The notes beneath the pieces are model-generated. The model searched no databases. It saw only the letters and a list, made by a program, of their open reading frames with translations, and had not been told where the DNA came from. The position numbers were made by a program, and so were the translations under genes. A stretch of 64,000 bases of DNA from positions 558,001 to 622,000 of the forward strand of contig JACKMT010000001.1 in NCBI GenBank assembly GCA_024235255.1, read 5' to 3'. Positions 15,857 to 24,273 of the stretch are shown here, piece after piece. The stretch's first letter is position 1, and each line of letters begins with the position of its first letter. Source of the DNA: Chromatiaceae bacterium. Its GTDB lineage: Bacteria; Pseudomonadota; Gammaproteobacteria; Chromatiales; Chromatiaceae.

Positions 15857-18625
15857 ATGTCTGAAAATTTTCAAGATTCCCTGCAGGGGGAAGATCGTAT
15901 CGCCGCACGTTACGCCCGGTTCGTGCTTCAGTATAGATGGCCCATCATGCTGTTTCTGTTGGTGGCTACCCTATTAGGCGCCTCCCAGATACAGTATATG
16001 GATATACGCAACGATCCGGATACGCTGCTGCCCCCCAGCAACCGCTATGTTGCGACCAACCTGTATGCCGAGCACAACTTCGGTATGGGCAACCTGATGG
16101 TCTTCGCCCTGCGCGTCAAAGAGGGGGATATCTTTCAGCCATGGTTCATCAATAAGATACAGGAACTGCACCGCAAGCTGGTGGCACTGCCAAACTCGCG
16201 CGAAGCCAACTTCATCGACATCGCGGCGCAGAAAATCAAGTTCATGGGAGCCGATGAGAACGGTCTGGTTTTCAAACGGCTCATCCCAACGGCGGGCATC
16301 AGTACCGACGACCCGGAGTTGGCCAGGGAGCAGTTGGCGTTCCTCAAAGAAGGCATTAAAAGCAACCCTGTCATGGGCCCGATGCTGGTCTCGATGGAGG
16401 GGCCGGATGGCAAGCTTTGCGCCTACGAGGACTACGATAAAGAGGCGTGCGTTGCCACCGCAGCGTACATCATTGGCGACTATGACGATGGCGTAAAGGA
16501 GATCTACCTGCCCTGGGTTAACCAGGTGCGCGCACTGATGGATGAGTATGGGGAGGACGAGCGGATCGAACTGCTGGTTGCAGGTGAACCCTATTTTCTA
16601 GCCTGGATGCTGGCTGATCTGGTCAACAAGTGGTGGCTCTTCGTCCTCTCCATCGCCGTCGTGGTGGTGGTGCTGTGGCTCGAGTTCAGGAATTGGCGGG
16701 GCGCCGCCTTCCCATTGCTTGGTGTCGGCGCAACCATTGCGTTGACCCTCGGAATGATGGGGTTTACCGAATTCAAACTCACGACGATGATGGTACTGAC
16801 GCCGATGCTGCTGCTGGCGATCGGTATCGGCCACTCGATCCAGGTCACCCGCCGTTTCATGCTGGAGCATGCCGGACACGGCGACTGCGAAAAATCTGCG
16901 TTTATCGCCATCTGTCACACTATCGTCCCCGCTACCCTGTCGATCATTACCGATATGGTCGGCTTTGCAACTCTGGCCACGGTCGATATCTCGTTCTACA
17001 AAGACTACGCCTATTTTGGCATGTTCGGCATGCTGACACTGCTGTTCACCACCACCACGCTGATCCCGCTGCTGCTGACCATCTTCCCTCCCCCGCAGGC
17101 GCTATGTGAAACCAAGGAGGGCCACTCCTGGGAAACTTCGGTGGGCGGCATGCTGACCAGACTCATCTCCGGTCCCGGCAAATGGCTGCCGATCGGCGTT
17201 GTAGCGGTGATTATGCTGCTGTCGGTGAATTACACCCAGATCCTGCAAGGCACTTCCGATGATTTGATGCCGGGTGTCGAGAAAGGCATAAACTATCCGC
17301 GCGCCGCGTTCAAAGAGTCCTCAATCACCATTGAGCACCTGATGCGGCTCAACGAGATCATGCCGGGTGTTATTTCCGTGAACATCCCGATTCGCGGCAA
17401 AGAACCCGTCACCCCGTTGTGCAAAACCGAATACTATCCGGATGCGATTTACGACATCGAAGATAAGCAAGAACGTGCCCAGCAGTGCCAGATAGAGAAA
17501 CAGAAACTCGGCTGTTGGGACCCGGACGCTTGCGGCGCGCAGGGTATTTTCAACAATGCCGACGTGCTGGCCGATCTGGAGAAGATGGAGAACTGGATGC
17601 GCTCGCACCAATTCATCGGCTATACCGGTTCCTACGCCCAGTACGTGAGGCTGGTGAATATGCTGCTGACCGCAGAACCAGGTGAAAAGCCCGTTATCCG
17701 TGATCTGGCCATCCCTACTAGAGCGTATCTGACATCGATAGACCCGGATGACGACCGTGATCCGCAAGGGATCGTGCAGCTCTATAACGGCCTGCTGGAG
17801 ACCATGACATCCGAGGGCGACATGGACTCCTTCGTCGCTGCCGATTGGAACGAAGGTGTGGTGCTGGGATTCATCAACACCATGGATCCGCGCGAGACGC
17901 ATCAGGTCACCATGGATATCCAGCAATACATTGAGGAACACAAAAACGACAAGGGTTTCAGCAAGGTCAATTTCGGCCTGCGCTCGGGACCGGTCGACGA
18001 TCTCTCCGGCGATACCAACGAACTGTCGGTGGACGGAGCCAACTATGTTCGCCCGGCAGTAGGCGGCTTCCTTGGCGCAACCGAGGCGACGCGGGAAGTG
18101 GCGATTGAAAACTGGCTGAAAAGCCCGCTGCAGACGGCGCTGGCCATCTTTATCATCAGCGCGCTGATCTTCCGCTCGCTGATGGTTGCTGGCATCCTGT
18201 TATTTACGCTGCTGATCACGCTTTTCGCCCAATATGGGCTTGGCGGTTATTTCACTTCGGTCGGCAACTGGTCCGGGAATCTGGCGTTCCATCTGCTGGT
18301 TACCCTCAGCATTGCTATGGGGCTGGGGGTGGATTACGGCATCTACATGATCTCCAGGCTGCGCGAGGAGATGCAAGCCACCGGCGGAAACTGGATGGAG
18401 TCGCTGCGCAATACGCAAAACACGACCGGTTCGGCCGTTATCATCTCCGTGGTGGTGCTGCTCGGGAGCTTCATTCCGCTGGTCGGCACCGATCTTGCCA
18501 ACACCTGGGGACTGGGCATCTATATCGGCGAGGCGCTGATCATCGACGTATTCACAGCACTGATGCTGCTCCCCCTGCTCGTTTACTGGCTGAAGCCGAA
18601 ATACGTGTTTGGTGATAATCGGTAA
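15857..18625 (+). CDS. RND superfamily (MMPL-type) transporter
   Basis: A 922-residue inner-membrane protein with the duplicated RND layout. TM1 is near residues 28-48, a large periplasmic loop follows to about 250, and a six-helix bundle spans about 255-415 (starting LVNKWWLFVLSIAVVVVVLW). TM7 is near 450, the second periplasmic loop runs to about 745, and a last bundle covers about 750-915, ending LPLLVYWLKPKYVF. The second loop has several cysteines (CKTEYY, CQIEKQ, CWDPDAC), an extra compared with common family members. It belongs to the hydrophobe/amphiphile-type single-chain exporters related to MMPL and HpnN. With the upstream DUF1302 and LolA-like proteins it may move lipids or sterol/hopanoid-like molecules between membranes; that role is inferred from context only. 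Confidence 0.85.
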   Translation: MSENFQDSLQGEDRIAARYARFVLQYRWPIMLFLLVATLLGASQIQYMDIRNDPDTLLPPSNRYVATNLYAEHNFGMGNLMVFALRVKEGDIFQPWFINKIQELHRKLVALPNSREANFIDIAAQKIKFMGADENGLVFKRLIPTAGISTDDPELAREQLAFLKEGIKSNPVMGPMLVSMEGPDGKLCAYEDYDKEACVATAAYIIGDYDDGVKEIYLPWVNQVRALMDEYGEDERIELLVAGEPYFLAWMLADLVNKWWLFVLSIAVVVVVLWLEFRNWRGAAFPLLGVGATIALTLGMMGFTEFKLTTMMVLTPMLLLAIGIGHSIQVTRRFMLEHAGHGDCEKSAFIAICHTIVPATLSIITDMVGFATLATVDISFYKDYAYFGMFGMLTLLFTTTTLIPLLLTIFPPPQALCETKEGHSWETSVGGMLTRLISGPGKWLPIGVVAVIMLLSVNYTQILQGTSDDLMPGVEKGINYPRAAFKESSITIEHLMRLNEIMPGVISVNIPIRGKEPVTPLCKTEYYPDAIYDIEDKQERAQQCQIEKQKLGCWDPDACGAQGIFNNADVLADLEKMENWMRSHQFIGYTGSYAQYVRLVNMLLTAEPGEKPVIRDLAIPTRAYLTSIDPDDDRDPQGIVQLYNGLLETMTSEGDMDSFVAADWNEGVVLGFINTMDPRETHQVTMDIQQYIEEHKNDKGFSKVNFGLRSGPVDDLSGDTNELSVDGANYVRPAVGGFLGATEATREVAIENWLKSPLQTALAIFIISALIFRSLMVAGILLFTLLITLFAQYGLGGYFTSVGNWSGNLAFHLLVTLSIAMGLGVDYGIYMISRLREEMQATGGNWMESLRNTQNTTGSAVIISVVVLLGSFIPLVGTDLANTWGLGIYIGEALIIDVFTALMLLPLLVYWLKPKYVFGDNR

Positions 18626-18654
18626 CTGACAGGAAATTTCAGGTTAAGGCGGAT

Positions 18655-18679
18655 GGCGGATCCCCTATCGGGATCCGCC
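18655..18679. terminator. Hairpin terminator between convergent genes
   Basis: GGCGGATCCC (18655-18664), loop CTATC, GGGATCCGCC (18670-18679): a perfect 10-bp stem placed 30 bp after the RND gene stop and 33 bp before the end of the convergent EamA gene. No immediate T-tract; a short ATTTTTCC lies about 20 bp further. It probably serves both directions. Confidence 0.6.
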
Positions 18680-18711
18680 CAACCCCAGGTGCAATATTTT
18701 TCCTTAATCCC

Positions 18712-19602
18712 TCAGCCGTTCCTCTCGGTGTGCTTTTTCAGGCTGATCGCGGCATGCACTGCCAAAGTCAATACCAGCAGGGTGCCGCCGATCAGTGTCC
18801 TCTCCGGCGGTTCCTCGCCGATCACCAGCCATACGAGGAAAGGTCCCAACACCGTCTCCAGCAGGAACACAAGTCCGACCTCCGGTGCCGGAAGATATTT
18901 AGGTGCGCTGAGGGTAAAGGCGAACGAGACGGGGATCACGAAGAGTCCCAGAATACTCATATAGCGCCAGTCGCCGCCACTCAGGGAGAGCGGTTCTGAG
19001 AACGGCAGCATCACCACTGCCAGCAGCAAGCCACTGCACGCAACAATGGGCACCGCATCACTGGATCGGCGGGCGCGCAGCAAGGTCAGGATGGCGGCCA
19101 TTGTCAGTGCCAGACCGAGTGCTGCGCTGTCGCCGATCAGACTGGCCGAACCAAGCCCCTCCTGCATGATGTAGCCAATCGAAAGAATACCAAGCACCGT
19201 CGCAATCCAGGTACGCGGCGGTGCATGCTCGGCCAGAAACAGGCTGGAAAATATCGCTGCGAAGAGCGGGGCAACGCTGACCAGTACCAGCGTATTGGCG
19301 ACTGATGTATGACGGATCGAGACTACAAACAGGGAGGTGTTCAGCGCAAACAGCGCGGCGACAACCAGGCCAACAAAGCCGCATGCCTGGAATCGTTTCA
19401 GGATCCCGCATCCGTGAAGCATGAACAGATACAGGGACAAGGTTAGGCTGGTCATCAAACCGCGCCAGAACAGCAGCGACCATTGATCAGCCCCAATCAG
19501 CCGGACCAACAGGCTATCGGGTGAAAGCACCAAGACGCCGACTATCGCCAGAACCAGACCACGGGCATGGTCGTTGGCAAGCCTGCTGTTCAGTTGCGGC
19601 AT
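18712..19602 (-). CDS. EamA/DMT-family transporter
   Basis: A 296-residue, strongly hydrophobic protein with about ten membrane helices, arranged as two EamA repeats (about 15-140 and 160-285). Features typical of drug/metabolite transporters are FALNTSLFVVSIRHTSVANT in the first repeat and VGLVFLLETVLGPFLVWLVI near the end of the second. Many such proteins export amino acids, purines or other metabolites; the substrate cannot be told here. It is the last gene of a minus-strand run, 33 bp after the DUF2835 gene. The ribosome-binding site before ATG 19602 is weak. Confidence 0.9.
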   Translation of the reverse strand: MPQLNSRLANDHARGLVLAIVGVLVLSPDSLLVRLIGADQWSLLFWRGLMTSLTLSLYLFMLHGCGILKRFQACGFVGLVVAALFALNTSLFVVSIRHTSVANTLVLVSVAPLFAAIFSSLFLAEHAPPRTWIATVLGILSIGYIMQEGLGSASLIGDSAALGLALTMAAILTLLRARRSSDAVPIVACSGLLLAVVMLPFSEPLSLSGGDWRYMSILGLFVIPVSFAFTLSAPKYLPAPEVGLVFLLETVLGPFLVWLVIGEEPPERTLIGGTLLVLTLAVHAAISLKKHTERNG

Positions 19603-19635
19603 GGGGTCTACTGGAGATGCTCGGGCAGTAGGCGG

Positions 19636-19869
19636 TTATAAGCGACGGATATCGAGCAGTTTGTTGTTCTCATCCAGCGTCAACTCGAACTCGCCATTAA
19701 TTCCATCGCTGAGTAAAAAAGGTCTTAGATTGGCAGCCGGCAGTCGAATCCGGCGGCCGTCATCGGCACGCACAATCACCGAGCGCGCATTGCCCCGATA
19801 GTAATGGAGAAACCTATCAGCGGACAACGCAATGCTGAATTTGATGCTACTGGTCTTCCTCCAGATCAT
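19636..19869 (-). CDS. DUF2835 family small protein
   Basis: 77 residues if it starts at ATG 19869-19867, overlapping the last 23 bp of the CBS gene. The core YYRGNARSVIVRADDGRRIR, LPAANLRPFL and GINGEFEL is the DUF2835 pattern, a roughly 70-residue family found in gammaproteobacteria with no known function. The conserved region begins at about residue 9 (IKFSIALSAD). A good ribosome-binding sequence, GGAGGA, lies inside the proposed first codons, so the real start could be a non-standard codon after it (AUC before AAA). Coupled translation with the upstream CBS gene is likely. Confidence 0.75.
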   Translation of the reverse strand: MIWRKTSSIKFSIALSADRFLHYYRGNARSVIVRADDGRRIRLPAANLRPFLLSDGINGEFELTLDENNKLLDIRRL

Positions 19870-20263
19870 ACATACCGTCCAGCACAAGGGAGTTCGGGCT
19901 GATGGTGCCCAATACCTGCCTGTTCTCCACCACCAAAGCACGCACCAGACCGAACCGAGCAAACAGGCGCGAACAGTAGCGGATATCCATATTCGGATGC
20001 ACACAAACAGCAGGTTTGATCATCACCTCATAGACATTTACACGCTTGCTGGATCGGTCTTTTGCTAATACCTGACGGGCGATGTCCCCCACCAGCAGAA
20101 TCCCAAATTCGTCATTTTCGTCGCGTTTTTCCACCACCAGTACCGATGTCCGGTACTTTTTGATCTTCAGCAACGCTTCGTAAATCGTTGCCTGCCGATC
20201 GATCGTCGTGAACTCCGTCTTCATCACGTCACGCACGCTGACTCGTTTAACTTGGGCACCCAT
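19847..20263 (-). CDS. CBS-domain pair protein
   Basis: A 138-residue protein made of two CBS motifs and little else. CBS1 is at about residues 10-68 (VRDVMKTEFTTIDRQATIYE, then ILLVGDIARQVL) and CBS2 at about 78-136 (VYEVMIKPAVCVHPNMDIRY, then ALVVENRQVLGTIS). Such stand-alone pairs bind adenine nucleotides or S-adenosyl compounds and act as small-molecule sensors for a partner. No partner is fused; the overlapping DUF2835 gene downstream is the obvious neighbour. Transcribed divergently from the HDAC-like gene, with 266 bp between in which no clear promoter was identified. Confidence 0.88.
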   Translation of the reverse strand: MGAQVKRVSVRDVMKTEFTTIDRQATIYEALLKIKKYRTSVLVVEKRDENDEFGILLVGDIARQVLAKDRSSKRVNVYEVMIKPAVCVHPNMDIRYCSRLFARFGLVRALVVENRQVLGTISPNSLVLDGMYDLEEDQ

Positions 20264-20529
20264 TTGCTCACCTCTTGATACAGTACTGCGCTTTTTCGAG
20301 AACGCTTCAGCTACTTTTTAGCACGAAACTGCTACCCGGTCGAACCAACAGTATAAATCATGCAGTTTATCAGGCGGCGGAGCGTTGCTGCACTCCTCCC
20401 CCCCGAGGGTGGCGGCTTCAGTTGCTTTTCAAGTGTGCTGTATCAGCACCATCAGAGATCTCCCTGATCTGGATAGCCGGCGGGTTTTGTCATAGAGTGG
20501 CGGGGTCTAATACCAACAGGTACAACACT

Positions 20530-21477
20530 ATGTTTGTCTATGCCGGGGAATCGCTGGCGAAATATGGCTTTGGCGACGGACACCCCTTCGGACCGGACCG
20601 GTTCCATGCATTCTGGAATGCCTTTCGGAAGCAGGGGTTCGAACAGCGCTGTAGGGTAATGCCGCCGGTCGACGGAACGCGTGAGGACGTCCTGCTGTTC
20701 CATACACCGAAATATGTTGAACAGGTCGAACGGATGTCTGACCAAGGGTATGGCATGCTGGATCCCGACACACCGGTTTTTAACGGCGCCTACGAAGCGG
20801 CCCTCACGGTCGTCGGCAGCGTGCTCGATGCGGTAGACAGAATTGTGCAGGGAGAGGATCAGGCAGCCTTTATTCCCATTGCGGGTCTTCACCATGCCCG
20901 CAGAAACGCTTCTGCCGGCTTTTGTATCTTCAACGATTGTGGCATTGCGGTGGAAGCGCTGCGCCAACGGCATGGGCTGCATCGCATTGCTTACGTCGAT
21001 ATAGATGCTCACCACGGCGATGGTCTTTTCTATGCATACGAAGCGGATCCTGACTTGGTTTTTGCCGATCTGCACGAGGACGGCCGTTATCTCTACCCCG
21101 GCACGGGACACGCGCATGAAACCGGGAAGGGAGAAGCGGTCGGACATAAATTGAACCTCCCGCTGCCGCCGGGAGCAGACGACAGTATCTTCTTTAAACT
21201 CTGGCCGGCAGTCGCCGCGTTCATCGAACAAAGCGAACCAGAGTTCATTATTCTCCAGTGCGGCGCCGACAGCCTCAAGGGCGATCCGATCACCACCCTT
21301 GCGTTCACAGATGCAGCCCACCATCACGCCGCACAGACGTTGTACGGAATTGCACGCCGCTGTGGCTCCAAAGGCCTGCTGGCGCTGGGTGGCGGCGGGT
21401 ATAATCGCGACAATATCGCCAAAGCCTGGACTGCAGTCGTCCGGGGGATTAACGAGGCTGAGGCGGAGGCGCAATGA
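20530..21477 (+). CDS. Histone-deacetylase family protein (AcuC/acetylpolyamine amidohydrolase-like)
   Basis: 315 residues from ATG 20530; the frame is open from 20275, but the conserved N-terminus (FVYAGESLAKYGFGDGHPFG) starts here. Zinc-hydrolase residues are present: catalytic His pair H121-H122 in AGLHHARRNAS, zinc ligands D159 and H161 in VDIDAHHGDG, a later Asp in CGADSLKGDP, and the Tyr of GGGGYN. It removes acetyl groups from lysine or polyamine substrates in the cytoplasm. The next gene overlaps its stop by 4 bp (ATGA), so they form an operon with the 67-residue protein and SprT. The substrate cannot be read from sequence. Confidence 0.9.
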   Translation: MFVYAGESLAKYGFGDGHPFGPDRFHAFWNAFRKQGFEQRCRVMPPVDGTREDVLLFHTPKYVEQVERMSDQGYGMLDPDTPVFNGAYEAALTVVGSVLDAVDRIVQGEDQAAFIPIAGLHHARRNASAGFCIFNDCGIAVEALRQRHGLHRIAYVDIDAHHGDGLFYAYEADPDLVFADLHEDGRYLYPGTGHAHETGKGEAVGHKLNLPLPPGADDSIFFKLWPAVAAFIEQSEPEFIILQCGADSLKGDPITTLAFTDAAHHHAAQTLYGIARRCGSKGLLALGGGGYNRDNIAKAWTAVVRGINEAEAEAQ

Positions 21478-21677
21478 CACCGGAACGGGCAGGCGAGCTA
21501 ATCAAACAGCAGATAGCGTTCGGCAGCGGCTACAACCGCCATGCGGTGCGCCTTATCCTGGGTGAAGTTCAGCGGGAACACGGACAGCCGGCAGTCGACG
21601 CACTGATCCGTCAGTTGGCGCTGGATGAGATTTTCGGGTTAACGGCGGGCAGCGACTTCAGCAGGGTTGGACGCTAA
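21474..21677 (+). CDS. Small protein of unknown function, coupled to the HDAC-like gene
   Basis: 67 residues; its ATG overlaps the HDAC-like stop (ATGA at 21474-21477), implying translational coupling. The chain is amphipathic and helical: GYNRHAVRLILGEVQREHG, then VDALIRQLALDEIFGL and a Gly/Ser-rich tail ending SDFSRVGR. No membrane segment, cysteine or catalytic motif. I do not recognise the family. The tight overlap and clean codon use make it likely to be a real gene, perhaps a partner or regulator of the deacetylase. Confidence 0.7.
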   Translation: MTPERAGELIKQQIAFGSGYNRHAVRLILGEVQREHGQPAVDALIRQLALDEIFGLTAGSDFSRVGR

Positions 21678-21714
21678 GCGTGCTCTGCAATCTGGGCAAC
21701 CGACAGGAGCATTT

Positions 21715-22233
21715 TTGACTGGCCAAGGCTTGCATCTTGCGGATCAGACCAGACGCTTCACGCTGTCGCTGCTGGAATCGGCCGGCGAGCATTTCGGCGT
21801 ATCTCCGCGCCCAGTGGATATCCGCTTCGATCTGCGTGGCAAAGCCGCCGGCATGGTGCGGTTTGTCGCATCGGGTATGCCGGTTATCCGCTACAACCGC
21901 AGGTTGCTGGAAAAATACGGTGACAGTTTCATCCGCCAGACAGTACCGCATGAGGTGGCTCACGTTGTTGTCTCAGCGCTCTTCCCCTACCGCACGGCGC
22001 CACACGGTCAGGAGTGGCGTTCGGTGATGGCGTTCTTTGACGCCGAACCCAAACGGTGCCACAGCTATCAGATCGATGGAGCAGACGGACGGCAGCTGGC
22101 CCGTTTCAGCTACCGATGCGGTTGCCGCGTACACCAGCTCACCGCCATCCGCCGCAATCGCATTGCCCGCGGACAACGCTACTACTGCCGCCACTGCGGA
22201 GCGTTGCTGATACCCGAGAAAACGATGGATTGA
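21715..22233 (+). CDS. sprT: SprT-like zinc metalloprotease domain protein
   Basis: 172 residues with a TTG start at 21715, chosen because AGGAG lies 5 bp before it and the resulting length is near the 165 residues of E. coli SprT. An upstream TTG at 21667 would overlap the previous gene. The zinc site HEVAH is at residues 79-83, followed by APHGQEW as in SprT. The C-terminal third carries paired cysteines (YRCGC and YYCRHCG) that would form the SprT zinc ribbon. Eukaryotic relatives (Spartan) cut DNA-protein crosslinks; the bacterial role is poorly known. Third gene of the HDAC-like operon. Confidence 0.85.
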   Translation: MTGQGLHLADQTRRFTLSLLESAGEHFGVSPRPVDIRFDLRGKAAGMVRFVASGMPVIRYNRRLLEKYGDSFIRQTVPHEVAHVVVSALFPYRTAPHGQEWRSVMAFFDAEPKRCHSYQIDGADGRQLARFSYRCGCRVHQLTAIRRNRIARGQRYYCRHCGALLIPEKTMD

Positions 22234-22279
22234 CCAGTGTTGGCGTCACCACCAAACTGGCCGAAGCAGATTAATTCGC

Positions 22280-23293
22280 TCAAAGCACCAGCTCGGACAA
22301 TCGTTGGAAGAGCTTCTCACTCGCATCGATGACAGACTGCTCCGGGTCCGCCTCAGCTGCATTACCCTGCTTCATCTCAGCCATCCGGTGAGCCAGGCGA
22401 TCGGCTGCGGCAACCAGATTCTCTGGTGTGAGATAGAGTGTTTTTTGATGGTGTGTGCGCACTCGATGCACCAAGTGGTGCGGCAACTTCCAGCGATCCA
22501 GCAGATCGCCGCCGGCATCGGCATGGGTAAAGCCGAGCTCTGCACGCTCCAGTTCGATGAGTGACTCTCCCTGCGCGGCACGCTCCAGTAACGCGCCGTA
22601 TTCGATCGGTAGACGATGTAAAACAAGCAGTTTGCCGATATCGTGAAGCAGGCCGGCAACAAACTGCTCCCTAGGTTCGCCACAGCGGTGCTGTTCGGCC
22701 AAGCTTCGGCTGACACAGGCCACCAGCAGACTGTGCCGCCAGAACCGCTCCATATCCATCAATTGCTGGTCGATGCCGTAAAACAGGCTCTTCACCTCGG
22801 TGGTGAACAGCAGCCACCAGAGATCGAAAGGTCCAATGCGGGTCAAAGCGTGCGGGATGGTGCCTATATTGCGGGCAGACCCGTAGTATGCAGAATTTGC
22901 CAGTTTAAGTGTGCGGGCAGAGAGCGCAGCGTCTGTCTGCAGCAGCTGCGCGATCTGGTCGACACCCGCGGTATCTGATGAAAGCAGGTCATAAATTTCA
23001 AGCAGCACATGGGAAAAAGAGGGCAGGCTGGCATTCTGAATCAGCTGTTCCAGGCTCGGGCGGCCGCCCGGTTTCCCTGCTCCGCTTGCAGCCGGGTGAA
23101 GGCGCACATCGCGATGCCCGCGATCCCAGGCGTCCAGCCACTCGGGACAGGCGTTGCAGACCCCCAAACCCAGATTGACATCCTTGCGCAACCAACTGAA
23201 CGATCCAGCGTCGCCACGGTTTGCCCGCGGCTCAGCGCGGCCACAGCAGGCGCATCTGATCGAATCATCCCCGTTATTGCCGCCTTGCGTCAC
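22280..23293 (-). CDS. HDOD-domain protein with N-terminal zinc-ribbon-like region
   Basis: 337 residues from GTG 23293, which has GGGAG about 7 bp upstream; a TTG at 23326 is the alternative. Residues about 10-60 hold CxxC-type pairs (CACC and CNAC), suggesting a small zinc-binding module. Residues about 80-275 are an HDOD domain: SLPSFSHVLLEIYDLLSSD, LLQTDAALSARTLKLANSAY, and GLLHDIGKL with the HD pair. HDOD proteins lack nucleotide hydrolysis in most cases and act as signalling scaffolds for motility, c-di-GMP or competence. A C-terminal helical tail follows. It converges with sprT and diverges from the B12 transporter genes. Confidence 0.85.
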   Translation of the reverse strand: MTQGGNNGDDSIRCACCGRAEPRANRGDAGSFSWLRKDVNLGLGVCNACPEWLDAWDRGHRDVRLHPAASGAGKPGGRPSLEQLIQNASLPSFSHVLLEIYDLLSSDTAGVDQIAQLLQTDAALSARTLKLANSAYYGSARNIGTIPHALTRIGPFDLWWLLFTTEVKSLFYGIDQQLMDMERFWRHSLLVACVSRSLAEQHRCGEPREQFVAGLLHDIGKLLVLHRLPIEYGALLERAAQGESLIELERAELGFTHADAGGDLLDRWKLPHHLVHRVRTHHQKTLYLTPENLVAAADRLAHRMAEMKQGNAAEADPEQSVIDASEKLFQRLSELVL

Positions 23294-23418
23294 TCTCCTG
23301 CTCCCACCCTCTCCCAGACCGACCAATTCTCACTGTTACTGCCGCCTGCTTCAAGTTCCGATAGAATGATCTGCCGGATCAAGATGCCGAGACTTTACCA
23401 TATGAATGTAGTGCAACT

Positions 23419-24273
23419 GTGAGATTCTTCTATCTAATCGCATGCTGTGCAATTGCCGCTGCGGTTCACGCAGAGACGCCTCCCGCAAGGGTGGTTTCCA
23501 TCAACCTGTGCAGCGATCAGCTGCTGCTGCTGCTGGCGAAACCGGAACAGATCGTTTCGGTAAGCCGGTTGGCATTGGAGCCCAACAGCTCATATATGGC
23601 CGAACGAGCGGCGCACTATCCGGTCAATGACGCCAAGATCGAGCAGCTGCTGGGTTTCAATCCCGACTTGGTGCTCGGCAGCGAGTTCTCCCCTCACCCC
23701 TCGATCCGGATTATGCGCCACCTCGGTTACCGGGTGGAAACAATTCCCCTCAGTTCAAACTTGGAGGATATCCGCAGCAACATACGTTACACTGCCGCAC
23801 TGCTGGACGCCGCCGACAAAGGCGAACAACTGATTGCCGAGATGGATCGCAGATTGCGGCAGGTCGCATCCGCGACTACGGCAGCAGCACCGCCATCGGC
23901 ACTCTTTTACCAGCCGCGGGGTTACACCAGCGGTCGGGAAACGCTGCAGCATGAAGCACTGGTGCTGGCGGGCTGGCGCAATCTAAGCGCCGACCACGGC
24001 ATCCGCGGCTATGGCGAAATCGATTTGGAGACGCTGCTGCTGGCGCAGCCGCAGCAGCTCTTCTCGTCAGCCTATGCGCCTGGGACCGATTCTCTGGCGC
24101 AACGGCAGATGCACCATCCTGCGTTGAATTGGATACTGCGGGGCAGACCGATTATCAACATCCCTTACAAGTACTGGATCTGCGGCGGGCCAATGATTGC
24201 CGACGCGGTTGAAGCCCTGGCACAGGCACGTCTGGATCTACTGCACGATTCCGGCGGTAAAAAACACAAGTGA
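23419..24273 (+). CDS. btuF: BtuF-like periplasmic substrate-binding protein
   Basis: 284 residues starting at GTG 23419, with a signal peptide (ending AAAVHA). The body is a cluster A-III helical-backbone binding protein: RVVSINLCSDQLLLLLAKPE, DAKIEQLLGFNPDLVLGSEF and a C-terminal lobe. Such proteins bind cobalamin, haem or ferric siderophores and deliver them to a BtuCD-type importer. The permease gene overlaps its stop by 4 bp, and a cobC-like phosphatase gene converges on the set, favouring cobalamin or another corrinoid. No cobalamin riboswitch is visible in the 125 bp upstream. Its annotation as B12-specific therefore rests on context. Confidence 0.75.
   Translation: MRFFYLIACCAIAAAVHAETPPARVVSINLCSDQLLLLLAKPEQIVSVSRLALEPNSSYMAERAAHYPVNDAKIEQLLGFNPDLVLGSEFSPHPSIRIMRHLGYRVETIPLSSNLEDIRSNIRYTAALLDAADKGEQLIAEMDRRLRQVASATTAAAPPSALFYQPRGYTSGRETLQHEALVLAGWRNLSADHGIRGYGEIDLETLLLAQPQQLFSSAYAPGTDSLAQRQMHHPALNWILRGRPIINIPYKYWICGGPMIADAVEALAQARLDLLHDSGGKKHK

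Noticed and set aside
20452..21480. 342-codon antisense frame over the HDAC-like gene
   Set aside because: It mirrors a well-supported gene in high-G+C sequence and its product has no recognisable domain.
23294..23418. Cobalamin riboswitch before btuF
   Set aside because: The gap is only about 125 bp, partly the start of the HDOD gene, and no B12-box or conserved stem pattern is visible.
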